Below are positions 58,938-64,000 of a stretch of 64,000 bases of DNA, in pieces. Position 1 is the stretch's first letter; every line of letters begins with the position of its first letter. Where the stretch lies: NCBI RefSeq assembly GCF_900964775.1, contig NC_041813.1, positions 30,399,105 to 30,463,104 of the forward strand. The letters run 5' to 3'. Under the pieces are notes generated by a model. The model was not told where the DNA came from. It was given only the letters and a program-made list of their open reading frames with translations, and did not search any database. The DNA is from Scleropages formosus. Its lineage: Eukaryota; Chordata; Actinopteri; Osteoglossiformes; Osteoglossidae. A program made the translations under genes and the position numbers.

Positions 58938-61900
58938 AATTATTTTAATTTGTTGTTACTTTTCATTTACCCGAGGAACACGGACATCGTCCGCCTGTGT
59001 TCTTCAGCCTAATGCCGGCCACCGCGAGCTCCTAGCGTATGGCATCCCACTGGAGCGAGGCTACACCTACGTGCCACGTTTCCGTGCCCCCGGTCGTCTC
59101 ACCGCAGGCACGAGAACACAGAGGCGGACCGGAGCCTTCCGCACGCATCGGATACTGTGCGAGGCCATAAAATAGCCCACGCCCGGGTGTTACCGCGTTT
59201 AAACCTCACTTTGGACCATACTATCCAGAGACTGAGTTTATCTCTGCTCAGCTGGGCTCATCGATGGCAACGGTTGTCCTGTTTTTTCTCTTCTTTTTCG
59301 GTCAGGCTGTTCTCCACCCCTGTTCAGATGTTTTCTGGTTCTGCATCGGATCAGCTGATTTGTGCAATTCGCACCGCTGGCTGGGTCCGGATTCCGTTCC
59401 CGGTCAGAACGGGAAAATGACACGGCGGAGTTTTGCGCAGTCCCGTAGCCAGCGGAGCCAGCGAGGAGCCCCTGTGCCAAGTCTCAAGTGCTAATGAGAG
59501 AGCGAGAAACTGGGAAAAGCTGGAAGAAGAAAGTGGCCTCAAGAACGGTCTGGCCTCACACTTGAAGCACGCCGTTGGAGGCACACCCCCAACCCCAGAC
59601 CTGTTCGTTTCCAAGCAACCTCGCTCCAGCGGTGCTGGCATGCGACCTTTGGTCGCTTTCCATTCAGGCGCATTCGAGCTCCGGGGTCAGGAACATCGGC
59701 GCTCACAAAGCCCTCGTAATCCGCAAAATGAAAAAGTGCCTCTTCGGAAATAATCGCCGCAGCTATTAAGGAATGTGCCAGAGTGCTTATGAGACGCAAA
59801 GCGCATTTTGTTATTATTTAATATTGTGTTGTTAAGCTAACCCTTTATCTAAATCTACTTACAGTGTCACCTATTTACACACTGAATATTCTAGCGGAGA
59901 ACGTTTCTCGGCGGAATAAGGCCTCGCCAAAGCACCTATTCGGAGGAGTGGAACCTATGTCATTCGGGCTGCGGTTTACGCATTTGACCCTTGTTCCAAA
60001 GTGACGCACGACGTCGGGTCTGTATTCTGCGGTGCTTACAGCGATTCACCCATTTAAACAGCGGGGCATTCTTACTCCATCAGTTCGCGGTAAGTACCGT
60101 CACGCGGAACGCGGGGAGCCGGGACGGCCGAACCCGAGCGCGGCCTTGTTCGTCTGAAATCGAGGGAAGAGGCACGTTCTCAAAACCAGGGACGGGCGAA
60201 GGGTCGGTCGACCGGCGAGCGGGACGGGAACGAGGATCCGTGGACGTGGTCGGAGAACGAAGCAAGGAGTCAAAAAACCGGAGATCGTGAATAGAGTAAG
60301 AGTGCAAGGAAGGGCGGTTGTCCCAAATGAGATTCCGCAACGGTACGGGAGCCGGAGAGGGTCTTTATAGGGCAAGCGATTACTCGGGAGCTGGTGCGGA
60401 GTCAGGTGTTGTCGCTTGCGTTGTGGGCGTGGACGTGACAAGTAGCTTGCGCAAGGGCACTGCAACAGGAGCAGGGATTCAAACCCAGGTCCTGGGTCTA
60501 TTTGGGTTAAATGTGTGTAAATGTGTACGGTCACACGTTCCCGTGACTCTGTATTGCGGAGCGCTCCACAGCGCAGGATGCCTGCAATAAAGAGCAGGAG
60601 GATTCAGGCAACTGGCAAAGTTGACATGTTTGGAAACCGGCACGTGTCCATCGAGAACAGATGCGCGGTCATTTGTTTGTGCGAATTCTGACAAGCTCCA
60701 CGATTTCAAACGGCACGCGTTCCCAAAGCCGCGCGCGCGTCGCCGAGTCGGAGACCCGCCGCGCGTCAGACGCCCCGCCTGTCGGAAGACGCAATCTTTG
60801 ACGAACGAGTCAGCCACGTCCAATTCGGCTCGGCGCGCGTCTTACTGAGACGTGCGCGAAACGCAACGCGACCGTCGTTTGGGTTCCGGCCTGCGGATGA
60901 CGGGAAAGCATCCGGATGACGCGACAGCCCCTTGTAATCTTCCAGCCCCGAGTTGCCCCGCATCCAGGTTACGCGAGTCCAGCCGTAAACTTCTCATTTG
61001 CCAGGGCTCGCGCTGAGAGATTACTATGGCCGTACTTTCTTACTCAAATAAGCTCATCCTTGCACGGAGCTGTCCGAGTCAACGTGCGGCTGTCGGTTTT
61101 TGCGAGGCCTTCGGCGCCAGTATGGTCCATCCATCATCGATCACTGCCTGTCCAAGGCAGGGTCACTGTTGTCCAGAGCCTATCCCAGAGGTAAAAGGTA
61201 CTCTGCGAAGCCTCCTCTGGAAATAGCAGGAGGGACGGGATATGTACATTTCCATCTTAGTCCAAAGTTGCACATCTACACACCGGAGAAATACGTCGGC
61301 GATGATTTACAACAGCTTATACATGTGGCGATGTGGTTAGATGCTTAATAAATACAGGAGATGCATCAGGTTAACGTTACGTGCGGTTTCAAACTAACAT
61401 AAAGAGCCACAAACAGCTTTTCATGCGTTCGAACCCTCTCGAGCTCGGTATAAGGCGCATGGGGCCTCCTCCGCAGAGCACCGCAGAGTTCCAGAGAGCA
61501 CGGAATCTGGCATAAAAGGCTGTCTTGTGGTTTTGTGTGTTTAGCGTCTTATTTATGAAGCTGAAGGAAAAAGAGGAGCCTGTACACCATCAATATCCAG
61601 ATTGTTGTTTTATTTGCGCCACATAAGTGGCATGACAGGCGGAATGTGATTTTTTTGGAACGGTGAAGACCGCTTGACTCCGAAGCCTGCAGCCTGTTGC
61701 TACGGAGATCAATCCTCTCCGGATGTGCATTAGCTGCACAACGTCCCGACTGTCGAAGTATCAAAAGTTCCACTACGCGGCCTGTTATCGGGAGCCTTGA
61801 ACGCATCTCCGAACGGATGCGGTTCCGCGTGTTCGCTGCCGTTTCCTGCTCTGACGCGCCCCATACGGCCCATCCACGGAAGGCAACGGCAACGCGAAGT

Positions 61901-63400
61901 CTCCGGGGAACGGCTCCTCGTACGCAGACGAATACGTCGCTTCGATGCAACCCGTCCTCTGCTGCCCTCCGACGCCGCAGCCGCTACCGGATCCGTGTCG
62001 TCGTTGCTTCAAGCTCCGTTCGTCAAACGCGACGGACACCCGATGCAGGTCACGCATCACGAAGTGCGCTTCTCGGTACTTTTCGGGAATACCCACGAAT
62101 CCATTTACGACGAATCGACACATGAGCCCTTCCGCGACAGCTGGAGGACTGCCATTCTTGAAGGGTACCGTAGTAGATCCCCTTGGCGAGCGGAAGTGGG
62201 CCTGGAAAGGCACTGAGACAGTTCCCCAGGGAAACGCTTTTGGCTGAGCGTGGATCAAGAGACTGAGTTTCCCCCAGGTTTCTCTTCTTCATGCTTACGC
62301 ACTCCCCTGCCCCAACCTGCACGGCCTATACGTGGAGACAGCCTCAACTAAATCTGCTGCTCCTGCCTGCAAAGCGAAGCGCGGACACCATAGCTTCTCC
62401 CCGCCAAGAAAAAAAAATCACGCATCTCACCCTGGAGCACCAGGTCTATTAACTGGACACGTATCGTTAATAAGAGCCTCGGCGCTTTGTCTGCTACCGC
62501 TTATAAAGAACACAGGAGCGACTGTTCCATTTCTGTCCTCAGTTAACGTCATTATCATAATTCAATCACATGTACGGATTTCATTATTCCTTGACCGATA
62601 CCCGTGCGTTTCCCGAACACACGCACCCCTTCCCACCCTCTTACTGTACGTTCCTGAGAATACCCACTCCCTCCAGTCTTCTGTCTATTTCTGCTCTCCG
62701 GCTTTCGTCGACGTTCTTGCTTTCTCCCCTCGTCCTCCCCACAGCTCTCGTCGCTTCCTCTTTCCCCCGATCTCCCTTTTTTCCAGTCCATCACGGCTTT
62801 ACTCGGTTACTGGCGCGACAGCGACGTGCTGCCGGCGCATTCCTTCACCTGCGTGCTTTGTATTCTTCTGCTGGCTCGCTCTCGAGGCATTGAAAGCGAA
62901 ACGTCCGAACTCCGCCGAGGTGCCGCCGATGCGAGGAGCAAGGAGGCTACGGTGTCAGCACTCGTGTGCTGACAAACACGTTTAAGGCGCCCAGATTAGC
63001 GTCAGCTGCACGCTGAAATATTGTTGAGACTACGCTTTAAGGGCCTTACTGGCGTGACTCGCTTACGCGCGGTGACCTCGCTCCACATCCGGCAAGTAAC
63101 CAACTAAGCGGAAAGTAGGCACTGCGGAAAAAAAATGTTGAAAAAAGAGAACAAGTCGTTCCAGTGTCTCGAACCGTGTTGTCAATGCGGAGGTGCAGAG
63201 CGGAGACAAAGCGAACCAGACAGCGTGGTCGTCATCTGGAGAACAAAAACATACCTCCACACCGTGACTCAACTCCCATCTAAATCGAAATGTAGCTTTT
63301 TTTGAAACAAACATTTTATGACAGACGCTTACCGATGCATTGCGACACAACCCCATGATACACTCAAACGAGCTCTATTAAACAACTACACCATTCACAT
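58938..63400. other. ppp1r1b first intron or 5' flank
   Basis: GC- and CpG-rich with SINE-B fragments at about 60,040-60,110 and 60,430-60,500 and a SINE-D 3' fragment at 61,130-61,210. The segment 61,690-62,260 keeps open frames on both strands but is not recognised. No ppp1r1b exon 1 was found here. Confidence 0.45.
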
Positions 63401-63404
63401 ACAC

Positions 63405-63620
63405 TCACACGCAAGTTGAAACCGCTCGTCCCAAGCGGGGTCGTGGCAAGCTGGAGCCAAACCCGGCAACGCAGGGCGTAATCCTGGACGGGGAGGGGAC
63501 GCACCCGGGACGGGACGCCGGTCCATCGCACGGCACCCCAAGCGGGACGCGAACCCCAGACCCACCGGAGAGCAGGCGCTGGCCAAACCCGCTGCGCCGC
63601 TGCGCCACTGCACCCCCTAT
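63405..63620 (-). repeat. SINE-A copy 10
   Basis: Reverse full-length copy from 'gaaaccgctcgtcccaagcg' to 'gcgccactgcaccccctatg'. Its head duplicates the A-box segment ('gctgcgccgctgcgccactg'). B box on the minus strand is 'GGGGTTCGCGTCC'. Confidence 0.92.
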
Positions 63621-63824
63621 GCCATAACGAACATAATTTTGATTTGTCTTTTGTTTATCCGTCCCTGATTTGGACAAGTGGCAGGAGACAGACAGCGACA
63701 CTCAGTGATATTTATCTAAATGTAGCATCAGAACAAATTATAGAAGGGCTAAACATTCAGCTTTTGAACCACTCGCTGCTTAGAACTGTGGTCTAGAGCT
63801 CAGTTATTTTTTCCATTTCCATCC

Positions 63825-64000
63825 ATAATGCCTTTGTCCAGGGAGACTTCCACTGTTAGCTTTATACAATAAGCTACTCGCCGTTATTAACCCATTTATA
63901 CGGCTGGTTTCTTTTAACCGTATCGATCCAGGGAAAGTACCTCGGATTGAGGGTACAGCAGAGTGCGATGGAATACAATTTCAATCGCGCGGCTACGAAC
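63825..64000 (-). repeat. SINE-B copy, cut by window end
   Basis: 'aatgcctttgtccagggaga', 'aacccatttatacggctggt' and 'agtacctcggattgagggta' are the reversed tail and middle; the tRNA-like head lies at or beyond the end of the window. Confidence 0.7.

Overview
This window looks like teleost nuclear DNA. It has split vertebrate genes with GT-AG introns, dense tRNA-derived SINEs, and long CA/TG microsatellites. The most frequent SINE (10 copies by eye) resembles one I associate with osteoglossomorph fish such as arowana; that placement is recollection, not a database result.

Layout. Positions 1 to about 26,800 are AT-rich and gene-poor. The one gene there is single-exon rprml (Reprimo-like, 9,976-10,293, + strand) inside its own CpG-rich island. 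From about 26,850 to the end the DNA is much richer in GC and CpG and holds the other genes. A CpG island and candidate first exon (26,850-27,240) precede prr29 (+ strand, exons from 27,522). Then come four minus-strand genes. Read in their direction of transcription they are ppp1r1b (DARPP-32, first exon not found in the window), stard3 (MLN64), a melanoregulin-like gene, and tcap (telethonin). ppp1r1b-stard3-tcap in this order and orientation is the arrangement of human 17q12; the melanoregulin-like gene sits between stard3 and tcap. RPRML and PRR29 also lie on human chromosome 17, so the window is a rearranged piece of that ancestral linkage group.

The genes do not form a pathway. tcap is a sarcomere Z-disc cap, ppp1r1b a neuronal phosphatase inhibitor, stard3 a late-endosomal sterol-transfer protein, and the melanoregulin-like protein probably a membrane-attached organelle-transport factor.

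Most striking observation. Four internal stard3 exons start, by homology and reading phase, exactly after CGG where CAG is expected, and two donors read GC. The membrane-domain exons also carry Leu-to-Pro and Trp-to-Arg type differences from human. All are AT-to-GC changes, and they lie in the GC-rich half, where SINE copies keep CpGs that copies of the same family in the AT-rich half have lost. This suggests a strong regional AT-to-GC substitution bias that may have damaged or rewired stard3 splicing. No CRISPR array, rRNA, functional tRNA or intact autonomous transposon was recognised, and no old virus copy was recognised.
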